64,000 nucleotides of DNA from Leptodontidium sp. MPI-SDFR-AT-0119 (GCA_020726505.1 JAHLEZ010000008.1:558001-622000), one strand, 5' to 3'; positions 23,139 to 34,585 are shown, numbered from the stretch's first letter. Made by a program: numbers and translations. The notes: generated by a model not told the origin, from the sequence alone.

Positions 23139-24297
23139 TTAGTTTATAGTGTATCCTCCATCTACTACCAAGCTACTTCCGGTCATGAAGCTCGCCATTG
23201 GACTGGCCATAAATACAAGACAGTCAGCGATTTCATCCACACTTCCCATCCGTTTCATTGGGGTCTTGGCAATTTCCTCGTTCATGATTCCCGCAGACTC
23301 AGCTGCTGCGAGCAATGGAGTACTGACATAGCCGGGGCAAATTGCATTGATTCGGATCCCCTGAGCGGCGTAATGAGAAGCGTCCTAGGAATACTAAGCA
23401 GAGCAATTTTGAGTGGGAGCTGAGTGGAATATTTATTGAATGAAAAAAAAATGTGCACGAGATTAGGGTACGAAAGATGACTCTTACACTTTTAGTGAGA
23501 CCAAGTACTCCTTTCAACAAATAAATTAGATTACTTTAGACGCTGATTTTGGGGAGAAGCCACTGCTCACCATGTTTGGAAGCAGAATATGGACTTGCTG
23601 TTATATTTGCTGGCATGCCTATGATTCCATACATCGAAGCAACATTTATGATATTGCCTCGCCCTTCACGCGTCCCCAGATTTCTGAAAATCAATTATCA
23701 GCTATACCGTCGTCCATAGGCTTAGGTGCCACTGTCTTTTTTATATATATAAAAACAAACAAAAGAATATATACATTGTGAAATTTTAATGCGGTGAGAT
23801 CAGGTCACGTACTCTTGCTTCAGCATCGCTCTCAGCTCCGCCCTCTGGCTCCTCCAAACGCCATTCAAATTGACGTCGAGGACTTTCAGCCAGGATTGCT
23901 CTTCACTCTCATCCGTGGCTTTTCCAGTGCCTGCAATTCCGGCGAAGTTGATACCGACATCGATCCGTCCGAATCTTTTCACAGCCTGCAACACTGCGTT
24001 GTTCACGCCTTCCTCGTCACAGACGTCGACCTGCATATATTCAATCTCAACATCTGGATACTGAGATTTAATTTCTTCGGAGGTGGCGAGAAGGTGCTCG
24101 CGATTGAGATCTGCTAATGCAAGACACTTCATGCCATGCTTTGCCAAATTGAATGCCGTTGCCTTCCCCAACCCTATTCGGCGTCAGAAACTCGGCGGGC
24201 GTACAAAGGGCTTGCCAGCAGCGTAGGGTAGGTATTAAGACTTGCCAGTGGCTGCGCCAGTTAAAAAGGCTGTTCCTTTCAGCAAAGATCCTGCCAT
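23139..24297 (-). CDS. Classical short-chain dehydrogenase/reductase 2 (264 aa)
   Basis: Spliced as complement of 24297-24246, 24173-23813, 23683-23571, 23510-23488 and 23384-23139 (795 nt). Motifs: cofactor loop TGAATGLG split by intron 1, NFAGIAG, catalytic Ser in INVASMYG, Tyr/Lys in PYSASKHG, and the C-terminal PGYVSTPLL and VVDGGYTIN. Intron 1 uses a GC donor (GCAAGT), in the same Rossmann-loop position as the GC-AG intron of SDR 1. Exon 4 is only 23 nt. The enzyme is NAD(P)-dependent and would oxidise or reduce an alcohol/ketone pair. Close relatives in fungi are annotated as glucose-1-dehydrogenase or levodione-reductase-like; substrate cannot be read from sequence. Confidence 0.88.
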
Positions 24298-25415
24298 TGC
24301 TTTATGATCCTATGTTCAGATTTTCGGGGTGCTTGGGGCTTGAGCCCAGAGGGTCGCGATCTGATTGATGTCTGGAGACTCGGGTGTGGTCCGGGTAGTC
24401 CAGGAAGCAAGCGCTCACTAAGAGAGCGTTCATGATGGGCTAATTAATTTAGGTAGGGTACAATTACGTTGAATTACCCCTAGCTCGTAGCTCACAAGCG
24501 AACTTGTGAGTAGATGTCCCATGACCTTCAACTTTTGAATCCCGTACTTGTCAGAGCATTGTCACCAATTCTCCAGAGTTCTGACTGTGATCTCTAGTGC
24601 CCCGCGCAAACTCGCATGAGCTCAGCCATCCATCCATCGATCGGCCAAAGGAAGCCTCGCAAAGGAGATGGTGCGCCTGCGCCCCCGTTGGATCACTCAC
24701 TAACTAGACTGACTGCATGCATGCAGGCTAACTATAACCCGTAGCTCAACTCAACACTGACTGACTGGGTGATGGGCTCTCTCTCCCGAGTCCCGGGTGA
24801 CGATATCCTCAGGCGCAACTGCCGTGCCGTCTAAGACATACATCAGACATGCATGTCTGTCTTACGCTGGCTGCCCTGAGTCAGTCCCGTTTCAGTAGTG
24901 TCTTCACTTGAATCAGGTAGAGCCAAGGGACGGCAATCTCCGCTCGTTGCGTTATTGACATTGGCTGCGTCTGGCAGCGCTTGCATCTATGTGGCTGGGC
25001 GGGCTGGCTGGTCTTGCATCACACACACCGCTGACCCCAAGGGGCGCTTTCTTACTTTCTGCAAACCCTGAAATGAATAGTCGAGGCAATTAATTGTTTG
25101 GTGAAAGAAAAGAGACACAGATGCGGGGAGAGGGAGGAGAGGGAGGGAGCAAAGGATCGTGGCGTCCGCTTAACTTTATGCTCTGAAGTAATTATGCGTG
25201 CTCTAATTATTTCCTTCAGGAGGAGAGGATCTTGATTCAGCAGGCCAGCCACGCTTCCACATTAATTAAACCACCGTCTCCGCACATCTTTGCCATTCTT
25301 GTCTTTTTTCCCCTTACGTATCTTACTTGTTCAACTCCTGGGTTGGTTTCTTCCATTCTCTACTACTTCCACCTTCGACTGCAAGCACTGCTAGCTATCT
25401 CTCTCGTCTTGAATC
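24298..25415. promoter_or_regulatory. Divergent intergenic region, SDR 2 and MFS exporter 1
   Basis: A 1.1-kb gap with no supported gene. It holds short simple words (CATCCATCCATC near 24630; GCATGCATGCAGG near 24715-24727). A C/T-rich tract lies at about 25300-25400 before the transporter start. Confidence 0.4.
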
Positions 25416-27308
25416 ATGGCACAAGAGGCAGACGAGAAGAACGGAATCAGTGAAAAACACGTCGAGAACTCCAGTCACAATGACTACGATCGTCATGTCG
25501 CCATTCACACCGATACTTTCGACATCGATGAAGATGCTCTAGGGATCAATCTTCCAAAGAATTATTACATGAGTCCCGGATTCATCGGAACGGTGATAGT
25601 AAGTAAACAGCCATTTATTTTCATATGAAAAGAAAGGAGGATATCATCTGACAAACCGCCGCGCCCAGGCGTTGTGTCTCGGAAACATCTCCAACTATCT
25701 CGGCTGGGTCGTGCCTTCCAACTCCCTCCTTCTCATCAATGAAGATATCGGCCCTTCCAAAAACATTACTTGGGTAGCACTCGCCTACACCCTCGGTCTC
25801 AGCGTCGGATTTCTCGTCGTTGGACGCCTGTCGGATATCTTTGGGCGCCGCTGGTTTTTCATCATCGGGAACAGCTTCGCCCTCATCGGCGCCATTGTCT
25901 CTGCTACAGCAACTCATGTTGAATCTATCATCGGAGGCAATCTCCTAGGAGGCTTGGCCGGCGCCGTTCAGATCTCATTCACAGTTGCCATCGCTGAGCT
26001 TGTGCCGAATAAGCATCGACCCCTTTGGCTCTCGGCCATTTTCTTTTCTTCGTTTGAGATTGCATGTTTTGGACCTGTTATTGCGCAGTCACTTGTGACA
26101 GGCACTAAAGCAGGATGGAGGTGGTCGTTTTATCTTGATATTATCGTTGCTGGATTGGCAGTCATCTTGTTCTTCTTTTTCTATCATCCGCCCAATTTCC
26201 ACCTGCTTCATAAGAACAGGTCGAGAATGGAACAGCTGAAGAGAATGGACTTTGTTGGACTCGTCTTGTTCTGTGGTGGTCTATCAGTATTTCTGATTGG
26301 ATTGGCATGGGCTGGGACCGTTTACCCATGGAAGTCCGCTCATGTCATTGCCACCATTGTCGTTGGAGCCGTGGTTCTTATAATCTTCGTTCTATATGGT
26401 AAATCCAAAGGTTTCCCCTCCCGCATTGGAAGATTCTAACCGAGTTAGATGCCTATATTCACCCTGGAGATACCCTTCTCCCCCTCCATCTCTTCAAATC
26501 ACGCGGTTACCTCGCAATGGTCATCACAGCTATGGTCGGTTCCTGTGTCTATTACAGTATGAACGTGCTCTGGCCCCAACAAATTGGCTACCTATTTCCC
26601 GGCACAACGACTCACAACGGCTGGCTTGCCTGCATCGTGGGCTCGGCCACTCTCATCGGTCAAATGGTCGGCGGAGTTCTGTGTCGATACGTACCCCGAA
26701 GCAGGCTGATACTAATCATTTCCTGCGTGAGCCTCACTGCCTTCTCGGCAGCAATGGTGAGCGTTGGTCCTGGTGATGAGACCAAAGGAATCGCACTCAT
26801 GTTCATGGCCTGCTTCTCCGTCGGGATCATCGAAACCTGCTCCCTCGCTCTCGCCCCTCTAGCTTGCGCGTCTGAGGATCTCGGAGCAGCACTGGGAGCA
26901 CTGGGATCTATAAGATCTGGGGGTGCCAGTGTAGCAACAGCCATCTACACGACAATTCTCTCGAACAAACTTGGGAAATTCATCCCGGCATTGGTGACAA
27001 CCGCTGCATTGGATGCTGGTCTGCCATCCAGCTCGCTCCCCGAGCTCTTTGCAAATCTTTCAACGGGAACGCTCTCTGCAGTACCAGGAATCAATCCGAA
27101 TATCATTTCAGCTGTTGTGGCGGCAAATGCGGAGGCTGCCTCGAAATCATTCCAGTATGTCTGGTATGCAGTCATTGCATTTGGCGCGCTTGCTGTTGTT
27201 GCAGCTTGCTTGACAATTGATTATGGAGTCTACTTGACAGATGAGGTAGCGAGGAAGATGCATGGTGCCACAGTGGGTGAGAAGGAAGAGCAGGGAGACG
27301 AAAAGTAG
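25416..27308 (+). CDS. MFS transporter 1, TRI12-type efflux pump (590 aa)
   Basis: Exons 25416-25598, 25669-26398 and 26449-27308 (1773 nt). A plasma-membrane proton antiporter of the fungal trichothecene-efflux (TRI12) group, with about 14 hydrophobic segments. Visible are the loop-2 motif GRLSDIFGRRW, the family segment AELVPNKHRPLW, GWRWSFYLD, YPPNF-like HPPNFHLLH, FWPQQ-like LWPQQIGYLFPG, and SAVPGINPNII near the end. The N-terminal 60 residues are acidic and hydrophilic. Intron 2 has a CTAACC branch and joins LY to DAYIHPGD. It closes the catabolic island and may export toxic intermediates or import substrate. A second member of the same family is at 56184-58407. Confidence 0.92.
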
Positions 27309-29479
27309 GTAGATCTCTACTGAAAGTAGTTCCAGTATCAGGGGGGGGGCTTCTCCACTATCACTTGATCCAGGAAGCACAGAGGGGGGTGGAGTTCAAC
27401 ATGGGATGACAGATTGTATCTATCTTAAGTCTGTAAAGTCGACGTTAATAATAATTTATTTTGAAACTTTTGGGTCTATACTACGGAAACTTGGAATCCT
27501 CTCAGGGTTCCTTGAGGTTTGAGGTTTGAGTTAGATTATTTCTAGCCACGCTATCTTGCCACAGGTGTTTTCTTCTAACTACTCCATCTAAGGTGCGTTA
27601 ATAATACATGTTTATAAGAAGTACAAAGGTTATGTACTAAGGAAATCGACCTCAGGGTAGTTGAGTTTTGAGGCCCCTCGAAAGTCCCATGGGGCCTCAA
27701 GATTCAACTCTGCCTAACGTACCGCTACAAGGCGGGGGACCCTAAGAAATCCGAGCTGGAAGTGACAATTCAACTGGACAGTTGATGACGTTTTGATAAA
27801 CGGGACTCTTTTATCAAACAATCTGGGAGTCTCTTGGTGACGAGTCAAACTTCCCCGTGAGTTCGTCTTTTAGCTGATATGTCCACTTTTCTCCACTACA
27901 GTGCCTCGCGAGTTGTGATCCAACCCCGATTTGTTTGGCGCTGGTCATGCACATGTACCCCAACTCCAATGGCATCCATTGAGCGATATAAAAAAGGTAA
28001 TCATCGTCATAGTTACAGCTTTAATCGAGGAGCAGAGCCTAAGACCCCCAATGTTTAGGTCAACTACTTCTTCAGCCACCTAGCCTTCCTGCGCTAGAAT
28101 TCGTCTTGCTGCTGATACTGCTGCCTGTGTGCCACTGCTGCGTGTATCGACAATGGATGAGGTTTATTCTCCATGCCCGAGGCAAGTGAAGCCCAGCTTT
28201 GTGGAGTGAAACTCCAGATGCAGGATTACGTCAATCAAATCCAATCAACTTGCGTGAAGCAGCGAGAATCCCATCTGCTCTTGAAGACTTGCACATAGAC
28301 TTGTTGATCAACTCGGTGACTTCAGAAATCAGACTCTCCAACCCCGGCGTCAACCTGCATGTCATAGACGTGTTCGAGAACCTTCACAATAGAGCAGTGT
28401 TAGCCTCAGTCCTAAGCTCTAAGCTACCCCCGCCTTGTCTCTAACGCTTATCTTACGTATGCAGCCTCATATACAATGCTAGTATTCCCTGTTGGACGGA
28501 AAGTAAGCACAAGTACCGTACCAGACGACGGAAGAACCGAGTCTAATGTTTTGATCGACGCTCTAAATCGGGCCACCGCGGTGCCGTCTTCACTCGGCCT
28601 CTCGTTGTCGTGGACATGCATATTATCAAGGGGAACTCCCAGAGCTCAATTTGTTACAGTGATGTCAGATCGGGGATTGAGACGAATGAATCCCAGATTT
28701 TTGAACGATAATCATACCTAGAAATACAAGACTGGGCAGTAAATTGTACATTCAAAATGAATATGAGCATGTATGATTTACTGCTCCCATGGAATTCAAT
28801 GTATACAGTATGGCATCTATGCGATGTAGTGAGGCAAACAATCGGCGAAGACTGGACCATACGAGGCGCGATTCAGCATGAAAGTAGAGAGACTTTTCCA
28901 ACAATTCCAAAGCCTTTCTGTCGACAAAATGTAAGTAAGCACTGTCACTTTCTACATTCCTGTGTGAGAACTAGTAACCATAAATGGCCATGTTGGTGAT
29001 CTCGTCGTGTAGCTAAACCGTTAACACTTGTCGATCCGCTCTTCCTTTGAAGTCAGACCATATGCAAAAGCTAGAAATCCATTTGATGACAAGTTGGTTC
29101 TTAAAGATTGGAGTCCGTGATATTCAAAAGAAGCAGAATTTGTCAAAATCATCACACTTGTTCTGACGGATAAAATCCCAGGGGATCATGTGCTGCTCGG
29201 AAGGTATTATTTTATGTCAACAAATGAAGTGTGCAGTAGATGTTATTGAAAGAAACAGTTCAATTTGTAGATTTATTTGAAGGAATAAAGACACGGGATG
29301 ATGATGTTCGTCCGTCTTTGCATTGCACTAGAGTATTGGATATGTATAAAAATAAAAACGACGCTCCGCAGCCTTCTGCATTCACGAAAATCAATCTCAC
29401 CACACCATCCATATCTCATCCAAACCAAAGGCAACGTCGTTCCAATCACAACACTCCGAATCTTCAATCCAGTATCAAA
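27309..29479. other. 2.2-kb gene-poor stretch
   Basis: No gene is recognised. Open frames at 28199-28444, 28476-28721 and 28757-28999 are short and lack domains; they could be remnants of a decayed gene but nothing supports a function. A nine-G run lies near 27342. GAGGTTTGAGGTTTGAG near 27511-27530 is a short direct repeat. Confidence 0.4.
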
Positions 29480-29653
29480 ATGAAGTTCTTTTCAATTCTC
29501 GCCCTCGTTGCAACTTCAACTGCCGCCATCGCGATGCCGACCGCCGAGGCCAGGGGAGAGTTGGGCAAGAGAGCTTGTCGTGAGGGCGATAAATTTTGTG
29601 GTGTAGGTAATCCCGTTGAACATCTTTTGTTTCTGCAATCAGCATATGCCTAG
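29480..29653 (+). CDS. Candidate small secreted Cys-containing peptide (57 aa)
   Basis: The ATG at 29480 opens a strong signal peptide (MKFFSILALVATSTAAIA) followed by a short acidic propeptide and a dibasic GELGKR site of the Kex2 type. The mature part begins ACREGDKFCGVG with two Cys. A TATA-like word (TATAAAAAT) is at about 29344. A GT-AG intron beginning in GTAATCCC may change the last residues, so the C-terminus is uncertain. This layout is common among fungal secreted effector-like or peptide precursors. Weak support: short, no homolog recognised. Confidence 0.4.
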   Translation: MKFFSILALVATSTAAIAMPTAEARGELGKRACREGDKFCGVGNPVEHLLFLQSAYA

Positions 29654-30167
29654 CCTTTCCTAGCATAATATAGGATTGTAACGGGACCTCGCCAAGATAT
29701 ATATATATTTTAGCTAGAGGCATTTTGGACATCAGGGAATAATTACGGGATATAACATACAAAAAAATAATAGGAGATATTACGGTATGTATGGATTTTA
29801 TAATACTTGAAGTTAATGTATCTTTTAATTTTTCGGCACGCAGGGTTTTCCGGTACGCAGGGATGGACGTTAACTAAGTTCGAAAAGGAAACTGAACCAA
29901 CAGATGTATAGATTTGTAGATAATATATTAGCGCCTAGCTCTTAGATTTGCACGCCATCGACCTTGTAGTGGCTTTAAAGAGAATGTTTGTAAGCCCCAT
30001 ACATGGAGAGAGTGGGTGAGATGGTTCGATGCAGCTTTCACAAAATGGGTAGGAGAAACTGGCACCGCTAATGGTATAGCACTGATCTCGAATACCTATG
30101 AGAAACAAACAGAACTTTAATAAAATAGGTTCACCAAGACTTGGTCTATTCCATCCTGAATCGGAGT
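29654..30167. other. Intergenic, A/T-rich
   Basis: No gene is seen between the small secreted ORF and the protease end. It is A/T-rich with TATATATATAT near 29700. Confidence 0.4.
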
Positions 30168-31466
30168 TTAAAAACACCAATAAACAGTGTAGCACTTCCA
30201 CCCATCAACCTCATACAGCAATCTGTAGCTATCCTTGTACACATTCCAATGCTCCTGGAGGTTACTAGCCGTGCCTACATTGGAGTACGTTGGCAATGAT
30301 CCAGCATTGGCGACGATGCTCCAGCGGACAACGTTGCCATCAGGGAAAGTGCCTGTCTCAGATTAGTATTCTTCCTCTCCCCATGGTAGAACTCGAAAGA
30401 GGAAGAGACAGCTTACCGGAACCTGGAGTACCCTCCCAGGTGATATTCTTGCCTTTAGCAACATCGACGTAGGCTGTTGGCTGCTGCCCGTCATTGTTGC
30501 CCAAGAAAGAATAGTATGCGATCCCGCTGCTGATTTGGTCGCCTTTGAAGCAGTTTACGAGATAAACGCCATCGTTGGTGGTGCGCACGATGCCAGTCTT
30601 AGGGTAGCGCTGCATGATGAAGGTTTTGTCTTGGTCAGAGAGGACGCGGTTCCAGCCTGCCGACGAGCCATCGAGAGTCCACGAGGGATCGATGGGGTAT
30701 TCCCTGTTGAAATTTAGTGATGCATCTATAGAGAAAGTCACAAGCAGATAGGATATGGATAGATCAGAGGAAGGAGAAACATACATGATTGATGTACGGT
30801 CGAAAGTTGTCTCGATAGTATTCGCCTGGTCCGCAACGGCGAAAACATTGGAATCCACCTGCGCTTGGTTCCATCCATCATTCTTGAGATAGTACTCATA
30901 AACCACAGGTTTGTTCCATGGGATATTAGCGACTGGACTCGCCTGCTCGTGGATGCACCCAATGGCATGTCCAAACTCATGAATGACCACACGAGAGAAC
31001 TCATCGTCCGCAGTCTGGTCATTGAACCAGCCGAAGTTCATCGTTGGTTGATCCTGTGGGACACCCTTGCAGCCGGTGCCAATATAAGACCATGAACCAC
31101 CTGGGACGACAAAGACGCGGATATCGGTATCACCATTATCGACGAAGCTGAAGGTCAGATTGGCGAATTCGGACCAGACGTTGGCAAATTGTTGGATCTT
31201 GGACTTGACGAAGTCGCTTGCTCTGGGATGGGTTAGTTTTGTGGTAGAAGGACGGGAAGTCTGGTTGTAGAAGGAGGAGAAGAGACAAGTAACAGTGCTT
31301 ACCCCACGATTTTAACGGTCAAGACGGACCCATTGGGCCAGAGGCTGCGAGTGTCGAGCGCAAGCTCTTCGCCATGATCATTGTTGCCGGTTGATTTGAC
31401 ACGAGGAATGAACGGAGTGGAGATCTGTCCACAACCTTTGAAAGCTTCTTTGGCAATGGAACCCAT
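30168..31466 (-). CDS. Metzincin zinc metalloprotease, M12A (astacin)-like (357 aa)
   Basis: Spliced as complement of 31466-31303, 31222-30785, 30703-30417 and 30352-30168 (1074 nt). The zinc motif HEFGHAIGCIHEQ fits HExxHxxGxxHE and the Met-turn appears as SIMEYP after the intron 2 splice, which together define a metzincin. Catalytic Glu is the E of HEFGH. A C-terminal segment of about 130 residues with WSIVANAG and two Cys follows the protease core and has no name I can give. Unlike most family members the chosen start (MGSIAKEAFKGCGQ) shows no signal peptide; no upstream ATG in frame with one is evident. It may be intracellular, or the first exon may be missing. Substrate unknown. Confidence 0.85.
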
Positions 31467-32940
31467 ATTGATAAATGGTATCGAGATTGGTGTGTAGGGA
31501 AGGTTTGAGGAGTTGAGAGGAAGTTGCTTTGTTGATGCGAGGAGTTCTGTTGACGAAGAGAAACAGAGCGAACGTTCAGCTCTTTATACACTTCTTGACA
31601 ATCTTGACGTCAACTAATCTCTTTTTTCATCCACTTCTCATTCTCGCAGAAAAAGTCTACTGCCCTAAGAATCCTGATTAGGAGCTGTCGCACTCACCGT
31701 GCAAAAGCCTCTGGAAAAGCCCCGATCGAGCATTCTCACGCCTGGACTACAATCCCTTGAGACTCAAAAGGCGGAGATCCAGAACATCGAAACATGTGGC
31801 TTTCCTGGCGTCACAGTAAGCTCATACTCCACCCAGACGCAAATAATCTTCAGATATTTGAGGCCATTCACAAATTGGCAGTGACCACCTCGAGAACTCG
31901 GCCCCTGCCAATTTGCTTGGCCCTGAATATTTGAGGCTGCAGCAAGAACGAATTTCAACCGTCAGCATGCGAAGAATGTGTAGTTTTCTGCATTCTGACG
32001 AGAGCTGAAAGACTGCGGCCAATCCGAATCTGCATGACTGCATGAGGAGCCCAATATTACACCCTAGAACACAGCTTCAGCTCATGATTCATGGCATATT
32101 ATGGGAAGTTCCAGACATAGACATTCGGAGACGATCCTTTAGTATTGTGAAAGCTGCATCTCGAGAAATTACTCGTTTCTTGAGAAGGTCGCAATTGGAG
32201 AGTTATCACGTGACTCTGCCGCCCACCATTGCTAGATATGATGCTGGACGAAGCGGAATGGGCTGACGTCAGTCCGGTCGAGCCATACATCTCAAGGCCA
32301 ACTTTGCAGACGGTCTGGCAGTTCCCGTTAAACATTCCCTATCACGATATAGTTGGCTCTCGTGTCTTTTTCGGTACGAATGGCGTAAACCTGGGGGACT
32401 GGTCTATTCGGAAACTGCCCGATATTCATGAATATGAATAGATGAATAGCATATTCTAGCCTTCGATCAGGCTCACGTTAAGGCCATGCTTGATCAGAAA
32501 GTGGTGGCTAACTCGGACGATCGTCGACTAGTCGACTCTTGTACAACGTTCGTTGATCTGATGATAGTCTCGGTGGTTGGAAGAGGCGCAGGAAGGCGGT
32601 TAGAGGTTGCAAAGAAGGGAATAGGATGACAGCTGGTCATAGTGGTATCAAAATGGTACAAGATTTGGTGTGTCCTGAATGCGAAAATTAGTTTAGTAAT
32701 ACTGAATTCTAGTATATACTAGACGTTATAACGAATAAGGCAAACGACAATAATATTACCATAACCTTTATTTAAGGCATATATATTGCTTATTACCATT
32801 ATTTATTTATTATCTTTCTATTTCTTAATTTAATTAAAGTTACTTAATACTCCAGAAAAGGGTTCATTTATATTAGAATTAATTTTCTATATATTTTTTA
32901 TTCCTAGGATAGAAATTATAGATTATTTTATAGATTTTAT
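31467..32940. other. Gene-poor stretch leading into the repeat island
   Basis: Short open frames at 31699-32441 on both strands lack domains. From about 32690 base composition turns sharply A/T-rich (TTATTTATTATC, ATATATTTTTTATT), as expected for RIP-affected repeats. No gene is supported. Confidence 0.45.
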
Positions 32941-33100
32941 TGTCACGACACAAGAGCCTTGGACGCAGAAGGTTGACTTAACACTTAGAATACAAAACTA
33001 CAGAGCTACTCTATAGGAGGGAGCCATATATATAGGGAGTCAGAGGGGAGTCGGACTTGCTGCGGACCCCTGACTTAGCCGAGGCATACCTATCGTAACA
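32941..33100 (-). repeat. LTR copy A (3' LTR of the TRIM-like element)
   Basis: 160 bp. It differs from copy B at about five positions, all transitions, so the insertion is fairly young or was hit by RIP. The minus-strand LTR holds a CTATATATATGG TATA-like promoter word. Confidence 0.88.
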
Positions 33101-33594
33101 CTACCCCCTCAAGAAGCCGAAGCTCGTCCTCGTGCTTTTCAGTCTTCCTCTGACTTAATACTATTCTTATACTTATATTCAAGAAGCGTCTCAAGTACCG
33201 CATCGACTCTTATAATATTAACTTCTCTCTCTAAGCTTAATAATTGTCTGCCTATATCGTTCGTAGGTTGGCGTTATATATGAGCTAGTAGCTGAGAGGA
33301 GCGTGTAATATCCTTGGAAATCATGCGATTAACTTGAGCTGGCTGAAATCGGACTCGGGGCTGAATCGATTGTATTTAGACCGGTTCCTGGGGAGATTCG
33401 GAACGTAGTGTATTGTGTAGTACCGGAGGTAACAGGCCAGATACAGAGGAGTCGTATGTAAGTAAGAATACGTGTAGAGAGTAAAGGTAAGTAGTATCGA
33501 CGATAGAATCAACGATTCTAATCTAATCGAGCAGCAGAAGGACAGCAGCAGCAGCAGCAGATACTTTAGACGCACGTAGAGGAGTTTTGTATAA

Positions 33595-33754
33595 TGTCAC
33601 GACACAAGAGCCTTAGACGCAGAAGGTTAACTTAACACTTAGAATACAAAACTACAGAGCTACTCTACAGGAGGGAGCCATATATATAGGGAGTCAGAGG
33701 GGAGTCGGACTTGCTGCGGACCCCTGACCTAGCCGAGGCATACCTGTCGTAACA
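33595..33754 (-). repeat. LTR copy B (5' LTR of the TRIM-like element)
   Basis: 160 bp, same length as copy A. It bounds the interior on the other side and is followed by the TTTAT duplication. Confidence 0.88.
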
Positions 33755-33934
33755 TTTATAATATACGTGTTATTACTTTAAATCTCGATAAAAGTAGTAT
33801 ATGTAAAATCTTCTTTAATTTCCTTTACCTTATTAACGCTAATATAAGCGTCTTCTTTTTTTATTAATATAATCCAGGTATTAATAATTATAACTTTTGT
33901 ACTTCTTATATTAAATCTTACTTAATTCAATACG

Positions 33935-34097
33935 TATAACGACACAAGGGGACTTAGTACATAGAAGGTTGACTTAATACTTAAAATACAAAAACTACAA
34001 AGCTACTATACAAGAGGAAGCCATATATATAGGGAATCGAAGGGAAGTCGGACCTATTCCGAACCCTTAACCTAGCCGAAGCATGCCTGTCGTTACA
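33935..34097 (-). mobile_element. Solo LTR of the same family
   Basis: 163 bp, more diverged than copies A and B but alignable over its whole length, including the TATA-like region and the GTCGTTACA end. It is flanked by a perfect 5-bp duplication ATACG (33930-33934 and 34098-34102), so it results from LTR-LTR recombination after a separate insertion. Confidence 0.85.
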
Positions 34098-34388
34098 ATA
34101 CGTATTTTACCCTTTTTAATAAGTCTCCCATGACCACGTTGATTATTCCCTTTAACACCTCCTTTAACTCCTTTATTATTATCTCTCATGTTCCCTTTAC
34201 CCTTGTGGCTTTCCGTGAAGGAAGCTGGTCGTGAAGCGGCATAGAACAGTCGTTTGTCACGCCAAGCCTTTGTTGACATGCGAACTCGAAAGTTCGCTAA
34301 CTTATGCAGCCGACGGAAAAGACAGTCACGCACAGATGGATACAAAGATGAAGAGTCCTGCCATCGCCATGACTGCTAACTTATCAAA

Positions 34389-34479
34389 TATCCCTTCGTC
34401 CGCTGAGACATTTCCCACGCTAGTAGGGGGGCAAGCGAGCACGGTATGAAGGAGGGGAATGCATTATTTTATGTACCTT
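34389..34479 (+). repeat. Left terminal inverted repeat of the piggyBac element
   Basis: Begins TATCCCTTCGTCCGCTGAGA and ends near TGCATTATTTTATGTAC. Transposase coding begins about 105 bp further in. Confidence 0.82.
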
Positions 34480-34585
34480 TGCATAGAAATTACTTAGTAA
34501 GATACTTTATGCCAATGAAATCGCACTCAGTTATTGTTTTTCCACTTATTTTGAGACGCGACTAGATACGCGTCAGTTCACCAAA

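Larger units (their letters stand above)
32941..33754 (-). mobile_element. Non-autonomous LTR retrotransposon (TRIM-like), complete, 814 bp
   Basis: Two 160-bp direct LTRs (32941-33100 and 33595-33754) begin TG and end CA and bound a 494-bp interior with no coding capacity. The element is flanked by a perfect 5-bp target duplication TTTAT (32936-32940 and 33755-33759). On the minus strand a purine-rich tract (CTTGAGGGGGTAG) abuts the 3' LTR, which sets the orientation. A CAG microsatellite (about 33543-33560) lies inside. The absence of gag/pol while ends and duplication are intact indicates mobilisation by a partner element. A tRNA-primer site is not obvious. Confidence 0.88.

Noticed and set aside
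513..27308. Reading the island as a secondary-metabolite biosynthetic cluster
   Set aside because: No polyketide synthase, NRPS, terpene synthase or prenyltransferase is present; the enzymes fit degradation better.
33301..33600. Open frame at 33321-33575 inside the TRIM-like element as a possible gene
   Set aside because: It is Leu/Ser-rich low-complexity translation of the non-coding interior, including a CAG microsatellite.
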